The notes: a model not told the origin generated them from the letters alone. DNA of 64,000 bases from Siphonodentalium dalli (GCA_032622095.1 CP136061.1:254461582-254525581), one strand, 5' to 3'. Counted from the stretch's first letter, positions 1 to 11,389 are shown. A program made the numbers and translations.

Positions 1-946
1 AGGAATCTAATAGTCTGGTTTAAAGTTGTCGAAATGGTATCGTCCCAAGTCAGGTATGGTGTCAGGATAGGCACCACAAGCCAAAAAAAGTCTACATTTA
101 TTTTGAGTAAGGCATGGTTATTTCTGATCTGACACCCTTCTGTGGTTAAAAACTGATGGCCATTTCAGTACAACTTAAGATTAGACAATGTATTTAGGGT
201 ATAAAATATACAAATTTCAAACTAAATACTGGTTGTAAGTAAGATCAACCTATTCGAACAATTGCACAAAAAATAGCAAGAAGTTTGCTTTAGAAAGAAG
301 GTTATCATACGTGAAATATTAAGATGGATAAATATTTCAGTTCGTATTTCTATATTTCCATTATAAATATTGATAAGAGTTTTCTTCAGTAAAATCGACA
401 CTATTTGTTTGCTTCATTGTTTATCAGTCATTTTATCGGAGAAAGCATCCAGTTCAAGTTATTATAAAGCCAAGAGCTTTGAGGAAATACAACATGCAGA
501 GAATAGAATGTATAACTGTCAGAACAGAACATGGGCACGAATCACATGTCGATCAATTTGTTAATAAAGTGTGCAAACAATGTGCACACAGTCTATATAT
601 ATCAGAGTAAATCTGATAGAAATCCCACAAATTCACTTCAGAGATTTACAATTGCTAGCAATAATGTTGAATCACAGCAAAAATGTCAATATGTTTTTGT
701 GAGTTGCCAGTGAAATGAAACAGGAAAATTGAGGAAATGAGTTACAGAATTTTAAAATGTCAATCTCGTGCCAAGACAGATAAAGTTGATTCTTTCCAAA
801 GGATTCTTAATATTCTTAAGTAACGAGATCAATCAGGAATGTTAGATATGTGGGGGTTGTGTCCACCAATCGTAAAATATATTAGCTGTTATTGGAATCC
901 TGTCTTATGGATGTCATGGAGGGATATCCAGCAGGGGCCTTATGAT
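1..946. other. Unassigned sequence
   Basis: AT-rich sequence with no supportable gene. Frames of 60-64 codons occur near 370-713 but show no domain, no biased composition and no splice context worth calling. No repeat family found elsewhere in the window is recognised here. Confidence 0.5.
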
Positions 947-1404
947 CAAGCCTGAGTTTAGTGTGCCTGTCATTTGCGGGATAAGGACCCCAGACAGCTC
1001 CCAGAGGGTAAATTTAGTGATCCCGCATAGGGGTCTAGCATTACCAAATCACCCTCTGGGGACCTCATTCTGCATGGCCTCATCTGCTATGGGAGACATA
1101 GACTCAGATTGAAGTTCCCAAATGGTGAATATTGGGATGTACACACATTAGGAACCTCGATTATGCAATGTATCATCTGTCAATTTGGGGATATAGAGAA
1201 ACTAAACTAAACAGAATCTCTGTGAAGAAGTTTCTATAGAAATTTGACAATAAAGCCACTTTTCAGAGAAGATGAGGCCTAAGCGGAATGAGGTCCCCAG
1301 AGGATGAATTTAGTTATGCTAGCCCGCTATGTGGGATAGCATCACTAAATTCACCCTCTGGGGACCTCATTCTGCAAACGACAGGCACACTAAACTCAGG
1401 CTTG
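947..1404. mobile_element. Family C hAT-like MITE, full length
   Basis: The ends read CAAGCCTGAGTTTAGTG and, inverted, CACTAAACTCAGGCTTG. The flanking 8-mers are CTTATGAT (939-946) and GTTATGAT (1405-1412), an 8-bp target duplication with one mismatch, as made by hAT transposases. Each arm holds the family C hairpin core (GAGGTCCCCAGAGGGTGAAT and its complement). The middle matches the 17945-18080 and 20820-20990 fragments. It has no coding capacity, so it would depend on a transposase elsewhere. Confidence 0.8.
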
Positions 1405-1873
1405 GTTATGATGCAGGAGTGTGGGCTGGGGAGAAAGGGAAGTGATGGGAGTCAGCAGTTTGTTTAGGGGTGGGTATCTCACCCTCCAACTTTGGACAAA
1501 ATGTTCAAGAATTGGATATTTCATGCCTGACCAAAACACGGTTGGATTTGTTCACATAGTATTGATATTCAAACCAGTATTTAGTGTAAAATTTCTTGTT
1601 TTTTGACCAAAGGTATATTCAAGTCAGATGTTTGGACTGAAATGGCTATTTCCAACCAAAGTGGAGGGGTGTTATGTTGGATACTTCCATCAATTGAAAA
1701 ATTAAGCTGCCAATTTCAAAATTCCAACCCAAAATGGGGGAGGGGGAGGTAATATGGATTCAATTAAGGAGGGTGGTGCAGCCGAACATTCCAAGATGGA
1801 CATCAAGAATGCCCTTCCCCCACAAGACAATTAACTGATATCCGGTTCTAGGATTAGTCAAGCTGTTTAGGTA
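1405..1873. other. Unassigned sequence with G-rich stretches
   Basis: No gene seen. Two short direct similarities (AACCAAAGTGGAGGGG near 1656 and AACCCAAAATGGGGGAGG near 1727) suggest an old local duplication. A 61-codon frame at 1421-1606 has no recognisable features. Confidence 0.4.
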
Positions 1874-2273
1874 TTAACCCTTTACCCAACAAACCGGCCA
1901 AAACCGGCCAAATAAAGCTTCAACAGCCTAAAATATCTTCGGTCTGTCTCAATAGAACCATACAAATATGGATATCATTGGAATCGGCTCCTTGACCACA
2001 TTGTGATAGTTACAGTTATGCCCTGTGCCAATGCATTCTCTTATATATGCGAGTCGACCATAGGTCGCCTCGCATATATAAGAGAATGCATTGGCCTAAA
2101 AAAAATCTTTTTTTAACACTTTTTACCATTTTTTCTTACATTCTTTAACAATTTTATAATTTTTAATGTGTTAAGCCAATGCATTCTCTTATATATGCGA
2201 GGCGACCTATGGTCGACTCGCATATATAAGAGAATGCATTGGCACAGGGCCGTTCTGTTGGGTAAAGGGTTAA
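1874..2273 (+). mobile_element. Family A piggyBac-like MITE, 400 bp
   Basis: TTAA direct repeats flank 14-bp inverted ends CCCTTTACCCAACA and TGTTGGGTAAAGGG. A TTAA target and C-run ends are typical of piggyBac elements. Inside are a left-only segment with a repeated ACCGGCCAA motif and two 69-bp hairpins in opposite orientation (2027-2095 and about 2175-2243), separated by an AT-rich spacer. No ORF. Same length and architecture as the copy at 4772-5171. Confidence 0.85.
2027..2095. repeat. 69-bp shared hairpin module (reference copy)
   Basis: Arms GCCAATGCATTCTCTTATAT... and the exact complement pair across a three-base ATA loop, with one mismatch near the apex (AGTCGACC against GGTCGCCT). 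The same module occurs, with drift, in families A, D and E: for example 2175-2243, 3899-3966, 4927-4994, 9551-9626, 18639-18705, 21485-21551, 30847-30917, 32323-32397, 38718-38789, 42484-42555, 46146-46218 and 47483-47556. D copies carry a variant loop side (AGTCTCCCATAGGGAG). Confidence 0.85.
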
Positions 2274-2465
2274 GCTGGCATTATAGGTAAATTATTAACC
2301 ACTTATATATATGCCATCTAGTCATATCTCTGCTCTCATTAAATTTAGTTTTTTTCACAACCTCTACATTTTTTAGAATATTGACTGAATGTACATGTGC
2401 TATTATAACATGTTTGTCCATTGTCTTCATAATTATTTCTTCAAGAAATCATTGCGCATTCAGTA

Positions 2466-2661
2466 TACAGTGATGCTCTAAGTAATCGACTTCTTAACCA
2501 AAGCAGAATTATGGGTAACTTTTCAGGATTTAGTCGGAAATATGAAATACGAGAGCTTTCCGATGAATGGCATCAAGCCATATTTCCAACTAAATCCTGA
2601 AAAGTTACCCATAATTCTGCTGTGGTTAAGAAGTCGATTACTTAGAGCATTAATTACTGTA
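2466..2661. mobile_element. Family B Tc1/mariner-like hairpin MITE
   Basis: TA dinucleotides flank CAGTGATGCTCTAAGTAATC... and its near-complement, and the whole element folds on itself through AATTATGGGTAACTTTTCAG. The apex is asymmetric (one arm lacks about 20 bases of the consensus), so this copy is slightly deleted against the 217-bp form. No coding capacity. Confidence 0.8.
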
Positions 2662-2773
2662 TTTAAAATAATAAAGCTTTATAGTTAAATATTGACAATT
2701 GTGGGGAGATTCAAAGATTTTACAGGGGTACTAGGGGAGTGTATTGAAGTAATTATTTATATTGAGAACAGCT

Positions 2774-3520
2774 GTAACCCTTTGAACCCTGACGTCCTGA
2801 ATGTTAAATGGTCCAAACCCTGACATTATATAGCATTTCCGATGACGTAACTCATAATGCTCTTAACTGGGATGTATATACATGTATACAAGCTCAACTA
2901 TACAGCAATCTACTATGCTAACTGAACTAGTGTTTGGTGAAATATGTCAAGATATTTCAACAAGATGGTCAATTCCATGTTCAATATACATGTAGATTAT
3001 AGTGCGGCTCCCTTTGGTCGTGCTATATACTTATAATGAAATTCTTATCCTTTACTTACAATAAAAGGTGTTTCTCAAAATGCACCTCTGTGCATGCGCG
3101 AAGAAACAGCCCCCTGTCACCAAGTTGGCTGCTAAAATCAGAGGTATGAACATACTTGAGACTCATTTGTGCAAAGTAGAAGCATTATTCTAATTAATTT
3201 GTGCTTTGATTGTAAAATTTCTAAGGAAATACTTCCCATTTTCCGATGATAAAAAGTTATTTTTTTTCTCAAAATAGGCATCTGTGCATGCGCGAAGAAA
3301 CAGACCCTCTGTCATCAGTTTGTCTGTCAGTCACATGGGTAAACATGTGATGCTTGTGTGCAAAGTAGAAGTTCAACTCTAGTTGATACGTGTGCACGTT
3401 TATTGTGCTGTAATTTCATGTCAAATATTGTATGATTTCCGGACCAGCATTCCGGTCTCCCGGGATATAGGAATATAAGGATTGGACCGGTATTCCGGTC
3501 TCTCGAGTTCAAAGGGTGAA
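2774..3520. mobile_element. Probable old TTAA-type element with internal direct repeat
   Basis: Imperfect inverted ends CCCTTTGAACCC and GAGTTCAAAGGG are flanked by GTAA and TGAA, each one change from TTAA. Inside, about 190 bp is repeated in direct orientation (3060-3240 and 3255-3430), both copies containing CTGTGCATGCGCGAAGAAAC. Divergence between the halves suggests age. The 61-codon antisense frame at 3327-3512 is not credible. Confidence 0.5.
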
Positions 3521-3611
3521 GGACTTTTCATGACAATTAGGGCTGAAATTCAAGGACTTTCATTTCCCTTAAAGTAAACCTGAGTATTGATTGGAAGATA
3601 CATTGTTAATA

Positions 3612-3695
3612 ATTTCATGCTCGAGTCGCGCATATTGTGATTGAATGTGCGAGCATTTCATGCTCGAGTCACGCTTGTCATGATTGAATGTGCGA
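3612..3695. repeat. Two-copy tandem repeat, ~43 bp
   Basis: The unit begins ATTTCATGCTCGAGTC and ends GATTGAATGTGCGAG, present twice with a few substitutions. No function visible. Confidence 0.7.
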
Positions 3696-3843
3696 GAAAA
3701 CTCAAGATCTTTTTAATTGTTTTCAGCTTCAAAAAGAGATTAAAGTCCCATATTAATAAATTACTACATTCGATCTCTCATCCCAACTTATTTGGAAAAT
3801 TGGGACAGGCAGCTGCAGGCGGGGTGAATTTTATTCCTTTTAT

Positions 3844-4218
3844 TTAACCCTTTCAGTGCCAGCTAGGTCCAATTTTTGTATCAACCCATATACCCTGTGC
3901 CAATGCATTCTCTTATATATGCGAGTCGACCATAGGTCGCCTCGCATATATAAGAGAATGCATTGGCCTAACAATTTTTCATCATTTGTTATTATTGTTT
4001 ACAATGTTTTACAATTTTAATAATTTTTTCTTATATTCTTTAACAGACTTATTTTGTAATTTTAGTGCCAGGGAATCTCACGTTTTTCATGGGCATCAAA
4101 ATTATTACTATGAATACTTGGTGATAGTTTTGAGTTATAACATGCCCCTAAGGTTTTATCCAGTTTGTTTTTAAATTCGCTATAGCATGCTTAAGCATAC
4201 CCCAAAAAAATTCAACCA
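3844..4218 (+). mobile_element. Family E TTAA element, right end missing
   Basis: It starts TTAACCCTTTCAGTGCC, carries the 69-bp hairpin, then matches the copy at 38672-39134 up to ATTCAACCA, where homology stops. The right end (CCCCTGGCACTGAAAGGG) is absent. A D element begins 65 bp further on. Confidence 0.7.
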
Positions 4219-4283
4219 TTGAAGTTCTCGAAAATCAGAAACAGAATAATACGCGACTGTCTGCAAAAAAATTATGCGTTTTC

Positions 4284-4725
4284 TTAACCCTTTCATGATG
4301 GGAGCAGCATTAAAGACTCTCTGCCAGTGCATTATCTTATATATACGAGTCTCCCATAGCGAACTTCGCATTTAACAGAATGAACTGTCTTACAAGGTCA
4401 AGGTAGAGAGTGTTAGGTGAGGGACACTCGCACATATAAGAGAATGTAATTGGCAGTTTGGCACAGGGCTTTCACAAAATTTCAGGAAGCTCCAGTCATG
4501 GAATTGTTAAACTACCTTTATGGAGCCTCTCACAGACATGAGCAGACGAGAGTCAGCAATACCAGCTATCACATGTATGGGGCTCCCTACAGGAAGCTCC
4601 AGTCATGGAATTGTTAAACTACCTTTATGGAGCCTCTCACAGACATGAGCAGACGAGAGTCAGCAATACCAGCTATCACCTGTATGGGGGCTCCCTACAG
4701 GAAGCTCCAGTCATAGAAGGGTTAA
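4284..4725. mobile_element. Family D TTAA element with internal tandem duplication
   Basis: TTAACCCTTTCATGATGGGAG at the left and TCATAGAAGGGTTAA at the right fit the D ends. The hairpins are strongly eroded. A 107-bp block starting AGGAAGCTCCAGTCATGG at 4484 is repeated at 4591 and begins a third time at 4699, so the right terminal region itself has been tandemly duplicated. Confidence 0.7.
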
Positions 4726-4771
4726 CTGGAAACAAGTTTAACTTCACACACTTACCGGTATTTGCTTTCTC

Positions 4772-5171
4772 TTAACCCTTTACCCAACAAACCGGCCAAA
4801 ACCGGCCAAATAAAGTTGCAACAGCCTAAATTATCTTCGGTCTGTCTCAATAAAACCATACAAATATGGATATCATTGGAACCGGATCATTGACCACACT
4901 GTGATGGTTATAGTTATGCCCTGTGCCAATGCATTCTCTTATATATGCGAGTCGACCATAGGTCGCCTCGCATATATAAGAGAATGCATTGGCCTAAACA
5001 AAATCTTTTTTTAACACTTTTTACCATTTTTTCTTACATTCTTTAACAATTTTATAATTTTTAATGTGTTAAGCCAATGCATTCTCTTATATATGCGAGG
5101 CAACCTATGGTCGACTCGCATATATAAGAGAATGCATTGGCACAGGGCCCTTCTGTTGGGTAAAGGGTTAA
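4772..5171 (+). mobile_element. Family A piggyBac-like MITE, 400 bp
   Basis: Same length and layout as 1874-2273: TTAA flanks, CCCTTTACCCAACA ends, ACCGGCCAA motif, two opposed hairpins. Few differences from the first copy, so family A is relatively young. Confidence 0.85.
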
Positions 5172-5389
5172 ACAAAATTAAAAATTTGTAACCGGCACAA
5201 ACAAAACAATCTCAGATATATATAAGAAACAAAATAGATTCTTTTGGCGCTATATCAACAAGTTTGTTCTTCCATGTAGGCACTAGTATCTGTTTTATTG
5301 CACACCCAATGGCTTATTTGTGCGAAATACAGCAAAATAAAGAAGAATTGAAACGTTCAATAAAATAATGTGTATTAAGATCCTGTGAC

Positions 5390-5893
5390 AATGCATTCTC
5401 TCATATATGCAATAATTTTTTAAGTCTCCCATAGGGAGACTTGCATATATAAGAGAATTACTGGCTTATGAGGTCAAAGTAAATATTGTTAAGCCAATTA
5501 ATACATGTATGTATTCGTTTAGATAATCCTTCATATAGTCTCCTATGTGAGACTCACATCTATATAAGAATGCATTGGCACAGGGTTTTCGCAAAATTTC
5601 AGGCAGCTTCAGTCATGGAAGGTTTAATAAGGGAGGTAACTTCAGTCATGGAAGGTTTAACTGGAAACTTTTATCTTCACACTCTGCTTTCTCTTCAAAA
5701 AATAACGGGAGCCTCGTATATATAAAAGAATGTACTGGCTTACAAGGTCAAGGTAAATATTGTTAAGCCAATACATGTATGTATTCTCTTATATATGCAA
5801 GGCTCTCTATACAAGAGACTCACATATATAAGAGAATGCATTGGTCCAGGGTTTTCGCAAAATTTCAGGAAGCTTCAGTCATGGAAGTGTTAA
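5390..5893. mobile_element. Two degraded family D copies in tandem
   Basis: Two consecutive segments (about 5390-5660 and 5705-5893) each carry remnants of the paired D hairpins, the linker AAGGTCAAGGTAAATATTGT and the right terminal GCTTCAGTCATGGAAG. The first right end is duplicated (GTAACTTCAGTCATGG). The small frames at 5486-6024 are readings of this repeat. Confidence 0.6.
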
Positions 5894-6299
5894 CGAATGA
5901 GAAAAAAGGTTTACATCAAAAATATTCAAATAAAAAAAATTCGAGGAGGGGACCGCAGAATAGGGTCGGGCGGGGAAGAAAATCAAGCATGTTTCTATTA
6001 TATTGGCCTAAAAGTACATTGTAAAATTATATGATAACAATTGTGGAGATCAAAGCGGTTTAATTTTAATGACGTGAGCGTTTGCGTAGAAATGAGAAAA
6101 TTATTCAATAATATTCAAGTACTGCACATGGTGCTCTGTCATCAATTGTGAGCTCTATGGAAATTGAATTGAACAGTAAATTAAAAATCAATTTCTATCA
6201 AGTATTATAGTTATGTACAGAACCGTGTAATTGTCATAAACTACAAGCATGACAAGAATAATTCGAGCATGATTATAATTTTCCAAAGGGTTTAGGTCA
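5894..6299. other. Unassigned sequence
   Basis: Nothing recognised. AT-rich with a short G/A-rich patch at 5940-5990. Confidence 0.4.
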
Positions 6300-6830
6300 A
6301 ATTGACCTTAACACAACAAGAGATGAACTGTCATTCGGTGCATACCACCTTGTGGCATACCGCCTAGTGTGGGCATATATATAACCTATGACTGATATAT
6401 ACTCAAACAAAAATCAGCATTTTCATATAAACAAAATAACTATAGAATGAAATACCAAAACAAAATGGTTGAACACGTCATTAAATGTACTCCTAGTGGT
6501 GAACATCCATTCCAAATTTCATTGAGATCCGAGGACTACTGTTCAAGTTATGACCTGAACAGACATCAGACGGATAAAAAAGCCAACATTTCCATATAAA
6601 CAAAGATGAATAACTCTAGAATGGAAAATCTTAACAAAATGATGGAAACCCTCTATTTAATGTCCTCATAGTAGTGAACATCCATACCAAATTTCATTGA
6701 GATTTGAGCACTACTGTTCAAGTTATGACATGAACATAAATCGGATGGACATATGCACGCATGGACGGATGGCTACATGGATGGACAGCATAACAGTATA
6801 CCCCCCAAATTTCATTCGGCCAAACTTTTT
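6300..6830 (+). repeat. Dispersed repeat K, two internal units
   Basis: Two related units contain AACATCCATNCCAAATTTCA and TACTGTTCAAGTTATGAC. The block ends in a GGATGGACAG-rich stretch and CAGTATACCCCCC. The same ending occurs at 10820-10880. The protein-like periodicity is not an ORF. Probably the 3' portion of a non-autonomous element; class undetermined. Confidence 0.5.
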
Positions 6831-6879
6831 TTTCTCACCATAAATGGAGACAGAATCAGACAAACGAAAAATAGGTTAC

Positions 6880-7330
6880 GCATAATTTTGAAATCTGCAG
6901 GCCTGTAAATATCTATTTCCTGTTTGCAAAAGTCAACATGGAGAATATAAATCAGAAATAGATTTTTTTTTTTTCTGAGCCGATATCACAATAAACATTG
7001 AATTAATTACTCAGGAGAAATTCCATAAAATTTTGTAAGCGACACAAAGCAAAATCACTCTCAAATTCACTTAAATCATGAAATCTCAAGTTGGGACATT
7101 TACCTACTGTAACCTAGAGTGAAGTACATTATTAAGCAACAGATAATAACTAAGAAATATAATGGCCGCGTTATTTTTTCAACTTGATAAGGTTCCCTGT
7201 CAAATCATCAAAAAGTTCCCAGGTTTTTGTACTGGTGGAGCCAGAGTAGAGATTCATGGCATGGTGGAATATGATCTCTACGGGCGTTAGCCAGAGTAGA
7301 GATTCATGGCATGATCTACTGTATTGCTTG
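6880..7330 (+). repeat. Dispersed repeat H, one-ended copy
   Basis: It shares TTGGGACATTTACCTACTGT and the terminal GTAGAGATTCATGGCATGAT with the inverted arms of the element at 14377-15395. The segment 6975-7110 is found inverted at 15059-15185. The terminal motif is present twice (about 7246 and 7291). Confidence 0.55.
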
Positions 7331-7913
7331 TCCTTTGATAAATCTGCAGTGTAGATTGTGAACTCCTAACACTTTATATAAATATCTTTTCCTATTTGCA
7401 AAAGACAACATGGAGAATATAAATCAGAGATAATTTCCCTCACAGACCATTAGTAATTCCAAATCCAAGTTACAATAACTGTTTTCAAAGGAACTCGAGG
7501 GAAAATCGACCGACTGGGAGAATAAGAAATGCAGTTATATAAATTGTTTCCACTAGATTAGATCCGATTGTATCTGCATTAGAATATAACCCGAGGTCGA
7601 TCTAAGGTACTTAAGGAGACGCCACATTCGTGAATTTTCAAAATATCTCAATTTCAAACTATCAGTTTGAAGGAGAAAATCATTATCGTCTATAACAATG
7701 CATGGTATAGAACTATAACAACATATATTTACCCTCACACTGTAAGAGATATCAAATTATCTAACAAAGTGGGGGGTTTTCTTGAGGTAGGTCCATAGAG
7801 AGTTTAACAGGAAATAAGTTTAAAAAGCACACTACATTATCTATACTATGAAGCCAACTAGGGTATGCACTCAATCTAACATCTGAAATCATGACTGGCT
7901 GCGTTAAAGTGAT
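7331..7913. other. Unassigned sequence
   Basis: It begins with a second copy of the H-internal motif CAACATGGAGAATATAAATC (about 7408, also at 6938). No gene is visible; the 61-codon antisense frame at 7553-7738 has no features. Confidence 0.4.
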
Positions 7914-8286
7914 GTGAAACATTCCGGTAGGGTGATCAAATAGAATGTAGATTATTCTTGTTCAAAGTAGGTATTTTTTACAAATATTATATCCAAATTG
8001 ACAACAAACACCGTCATTCTTATATATTAATTAAATGCAGTGACTCTCGATGGCGCAATCATTTTCGTTAGTTTATCACCGATAGATGCATCCCGAATCG
8101 AGTAGTAAATATTTACAATTGAGCGTAGCTCAGATGATATTTTCTGTGGAGTGGTACAGTCGATTTGCTTCAGATCTTCCGCGATGTTAGTAGAATGTTA
8201 CATTCCTCCAGTTGGCATAGCTCCTGAATACTATCTTATCAGTTTCACGCACCGGAACAAGTACATACAATGTAATATGTCTTTAA
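7914..8286 (-). mobile_element. Family F element, single-unit form
   Basis: Read on the minus strand it starts TTAAAGACATATTAC, runs through the F body (TACTACTCGATTCGGGATGC, ATTAATATATAAGAATGACG) and ends in one 56-bp terminal unit finishing CATCACTTTAA. Copies at 39131-39514, 50213-50572 and 52807-53181 match end to end. The ends TTAAAG and CTTTAA are inverted repeats of 6 bp. No coding capacity. Confidence 0.7.
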
Positions 8287-8577
8287 AATTCAAATAAAAC
8301 ATTTTTCATTGTATATTTTAGTTTTTTGGCAGCCATTTTCAAAGCTATATTTTTATCGTGTGAAGGAACAATACAACATAAAACAATAGAACAAGAGGTT
8401 GATCTAAGGACTTAATAGTCAATCTGTATTTGAGTACAATTAAAGTGACATATAGTATTTAAAGATATTTTCAGGTTTCAGGGTTCCAGGCCTCCAGTCA
8501 CAATACCATGCCAAATTTAATTTAACATCGTTTTATAAATTTTTCTGTTGAAAACCAAATATAATTATCGCCCCTAT

Positions 8578-8758
8578 ATAGTAATGCCCTAAATAATCAA
8601 CTCCTTAACCACAGCAGAATTATGGGTAATTTTTCAGGATTTAGTCGGAAATATGGCCTGTTGCCAATCAATAACAAGCCATATTTCCGACTAAATCCTG
8701 AAAATTTTCCCATAATTCTGCTGTGGTTTAGGGGTCGATTATTTAGGACATTACTGTA
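8578..8758. mobile_element. Family B hairpin MITE, apex deleted
   Basis: Left GTAATGCCCTAAATAATC and right GATTATTTAGGACATTACTG arms pair. The CATCGGAAAGCTC apex is missing, leaving 181 bp. A TA lies at both ends. Confidence 0.8.
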
Positions 8759-9104
8759 ATACCAATCCCTCCACCTGTGATACTAATGGTATCAGATTAA
8801 TTGCATCTTAAAAATCTCCACTAATACCATTAATGGAAGAGTTAACTGAAATGGGTCGTCTTGGTTGACAAATATTATTAAACTTTCTTGAGGAATCAAA
8901 AGTGACTTTGACAAAATATTTGCGAAATGAAAATATTTTTTGCCAAATGTGAATTATTTTTTACATTCGCATATTTGGCAAGTGGCAGCGCGAACCTTGC
9001 ATAGAATCCCATGCGTTGATCACAAAATAGCGATAATATCTATGACTTCAACAGCGTCTTTCTCAAGAATAAATCATTTGAATATTTGTCAGATGTTTGA
9101 AATT

Positions 9105-9345
9105 CCCTTTCTATGCTAAATGGATTCTCCCAGTCAGTGTACATCGGAATGGTCTACTATTGATTGTACAAGTAATATAAGCAGACCACAGATAAATAAA
9201 AGTACAGAAGGAGTCCTCTTTATTGAGGGAAATGTTTAGATAATAAGTTCAACAAATGTGGTCGTTTGTTGAACTTATTATCAAAGCTATTCCTACAGAA
9301 AAACTACACGTCAATGATGCTTTAGAATAGAAAGGTGTGCATTAT
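9105..9345 (+). repeat. Dispersed repeat N, solo copy
   Basis: The leader (GATTCTCCCAGTCAG, AATAAAAGTACAGAAGG, TTGAGGGAAATGTTTAGA) is the same as at 39596-39780. It is followed by a single 68-bp unit (TTGAACTTATTATC...GATGCTTTAGAATAGAAAGG). At 39.8 kb that unit has expanded to about 36 copies. Confidence 0.65.
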
Positions 9346-9504
9346 CTTTGAAGTGAGAAATTTAAGACCATCATAGACCATTAGCAAATCCATATCTAAA
9401 TAGAATAATAACTGTATATGTATTTTTTTCATACATAGTTTAAAATCAAAAGCAAGACGGCAATTAACATTCCAAGCATTTTACGACATCTATTAGAATT
9501 AACA

Positions 9505-9768
9505 TTAACCCTTCCATGGCTGGATCTTCCTGAAATTTAGCAAAAACAATGTGCCAATGCATTCTCTTATATATGTGAGTCTCCCATAGGGAGCCCTCGC
9601 ATATATAAGAGAATAGATTGGCCTAACAATATTGATCTTGAACTTGTAAGCCAGTGAATTCGCTTATATATGCGAGGCTCCCTATGGGAGACCCGCATAT
9701 ATATGAGAATACACTGGCACAGGATCTTTAATGCTGCACCGGTGCAGCTCCCATCGTGAAAGGGTTAA
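9505..9768. mobile_element. Family D TTAA MITE, best-preserved copy (264 bp)
   Basis: TTAA flanks CCCTTCCATGGCTGG at the left and CCATCGTGAAAGGG at the right. Two hairpins with the AGTCTCCCATAGGGAG apex lie in opposite orientation around a short linker (TTGATCTTGTAAGCCAGTG). Use this as the reference for D. Confidence 0.8.
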
Positions 9769-9852
9769 TCTCGATTCACAAATACACAAAGTGTTATTTA
9801 CTTGTTATTTATTTACAAATGTAAAACAGACATGGCTCATTTGAACCTTCTA

Positions 9853-10044
9853 ATAATAACTACGGTAATTTGGAGGGGCGTGATATAATAACTACGGTAA
9901 TTTGGAGGGGCGTGATATAATAACTACGGTAATTTGGAGGGGCGTGATATAATAACTACGGTAATTTGGAGGGGCGTGATATAATAACTACGGTAATTTG
10001 GAGGGGCGTGATATAATAACTACGGTAATTTGGAGGGGCGTGAT
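9853..10044. repeat. 32-bp tandem array, six identical units
   Basis: The unit begins ATAATAACTACGGTAATTTG and continues GAGGGGCGTGAT. Six copies occupy exactly 192 bp with no substitution that I can see, which implies recent expansion or homogenisation. Confidence 0.95.
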
Positions 10045-10064
10045 AACAACTCAGACCTGAGAAT

Positions 10065-10170
10065 AAGGTGTCTGCCATTTGCAGAATGAGGTCCCCAGAG
10101 GTTGAATTTAGTGATGCTCTCCCGCATAGCAGGCTAGCATCACTAAATTCTGCTTAGTCCTCAGAAGCTT
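10065..10170. mobile_element. Family C fragment
   Basis: Left-arm hairpin of C (GCAGAATGAGGTCCCCAGAG...GCTAGCATCACTAAATTC) without recognisable CAAGCC or GGCTTG ends. Confidence 0.65.
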
Positions 10171-10222
10171 AAGAGCACCAACAAAACAAGTTTAAGGGCT
10201 AGTTTTAATATTTATATTAGCA

Positions 10223-10439
10223 TACAGTAACGCCCTAAGTAATCAACTCCTTAACCACAGCATAATTATGGGTAACTTTTAAGGATTTAGTCGGAAATAT
10301 GGTTTGTTGCCATTCATCGGAAAGCTCTCGGGGATAGCTTTCCGATGAATGGCAACAAGCCATATTTCCGACTAAATCCTGAAAAGTTACCCATAATTCT
10401 GCTGTGGTTAAGGAGTTGATTACTTAGGGCATTACTGTA
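10223..10439. mobile_element. Family B hairpin MITE, full length (217 bp)
   Basis: TA, then CAGTAACGCCCTAAGTAATC, arms of about 105 bp pairing through GGAAAGCTCTCGG...CCGATGAATGGC, then GGGCATTACTG and TA. Complete Tc1/mariner-style termini, no ORF. Confidence 0.9.
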
Positions 10440-10614
10440 CCACATATACAACATATATTATCTCTGTAAACTCTGTTATTATAATTTGATGTGTATATGT
10501 CTATGTGTTATGTAAACTCTTCAGTACTGGAGAAAAATAAACAGATATTTGCAGACATATTATTATGAACGTCCAGGATTAATGAGCTTAAGCCCTCAAT
10601 CCTTGTCTTGAATG

Positions 10615-10895
10615 CAATTAAGGACAGCGTGGACAAAAAAAAATTTGGTCCAAACTTTCGTGATTTTTAGAAAGTTGTGTTAGAATGATTTATAGACCCC
10701 AAAAAATCAGTTAATATAGAATTTACAAACAGGTTTAAGGGCTTAAGCTCTTAAACCCAAAAAAACCCTAAACCATATTTAAACCAAAGTTCAAACCCAT
10801 AAACCCCTTTCATTGGTGAGGATGGACAGATGGTCGGACGGGTGAGTTGATTCCAGTATACCCCCCCCCCAACAACTCGTTGCAGGGGGTATAAT
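10615..10895. repeat. Dispersed repeat, K-like 3' end
   Basis: It ends GGATGGACAGATGGTCGGAC...CCAGTATACCCCCC, as does 6740-6815, and is followed by a short self-complementary CCCCCAACAACTCG...GCAGGGGGTATA. The first part contains TTTAAGGGCTTAAGC-type repeats. Confidence 0.45.
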
Positions 10896-11104
10896 TAATT
10901 GTTTACTCACGTGAAGTATTCTTCATCCTGATCTTTCTGAGAATCACTCGGAGAATTACTCAAACCGTTTTGTCCAATTTCCACGTCCGAACAATGTCTG
11001 AAAAACAAATGGAAGAATTCCAAGCAAACCGTCACGCACCAATGGGTGAAAAACCTCCACAGTTTAGGAGCAATCTCAAAGTCAACAGAAGACATCGGAA
11101 TGAG

Positions 11105-11256
11105 TTTTACACAAGGCTGATGCTATATATGTTCATTAAATCTGCAACACGAGGCTGATTGTATATATGTTCATTAAATCAGTAACACGAGGCTGATTGT
11201 ATATATGTTCATTAAATCCGCAACACAAGGCTTATCGTATATATGTTCAGTGACAT
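11105..11256. repeat. 38-bp tandem array, ~4 units
   Basis: The unit is built on ACACGAGGCTGATTGTATAT followed by ATGTTCATTAAATC, with scattered substitutions. Confidence 0.85.
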
Positions 11257-11389
11257 ACGGTTTCAGCGTATTTTAAAACACAGTGATAATCCAGTAGGTG
11301 TTGCACAGTAAAATAGGACTTCGGCAAAAGTTTTAATACCACTTATTTCGGAAGCACATTATGATAGTGCACTGGCTATGGGTACAGTT

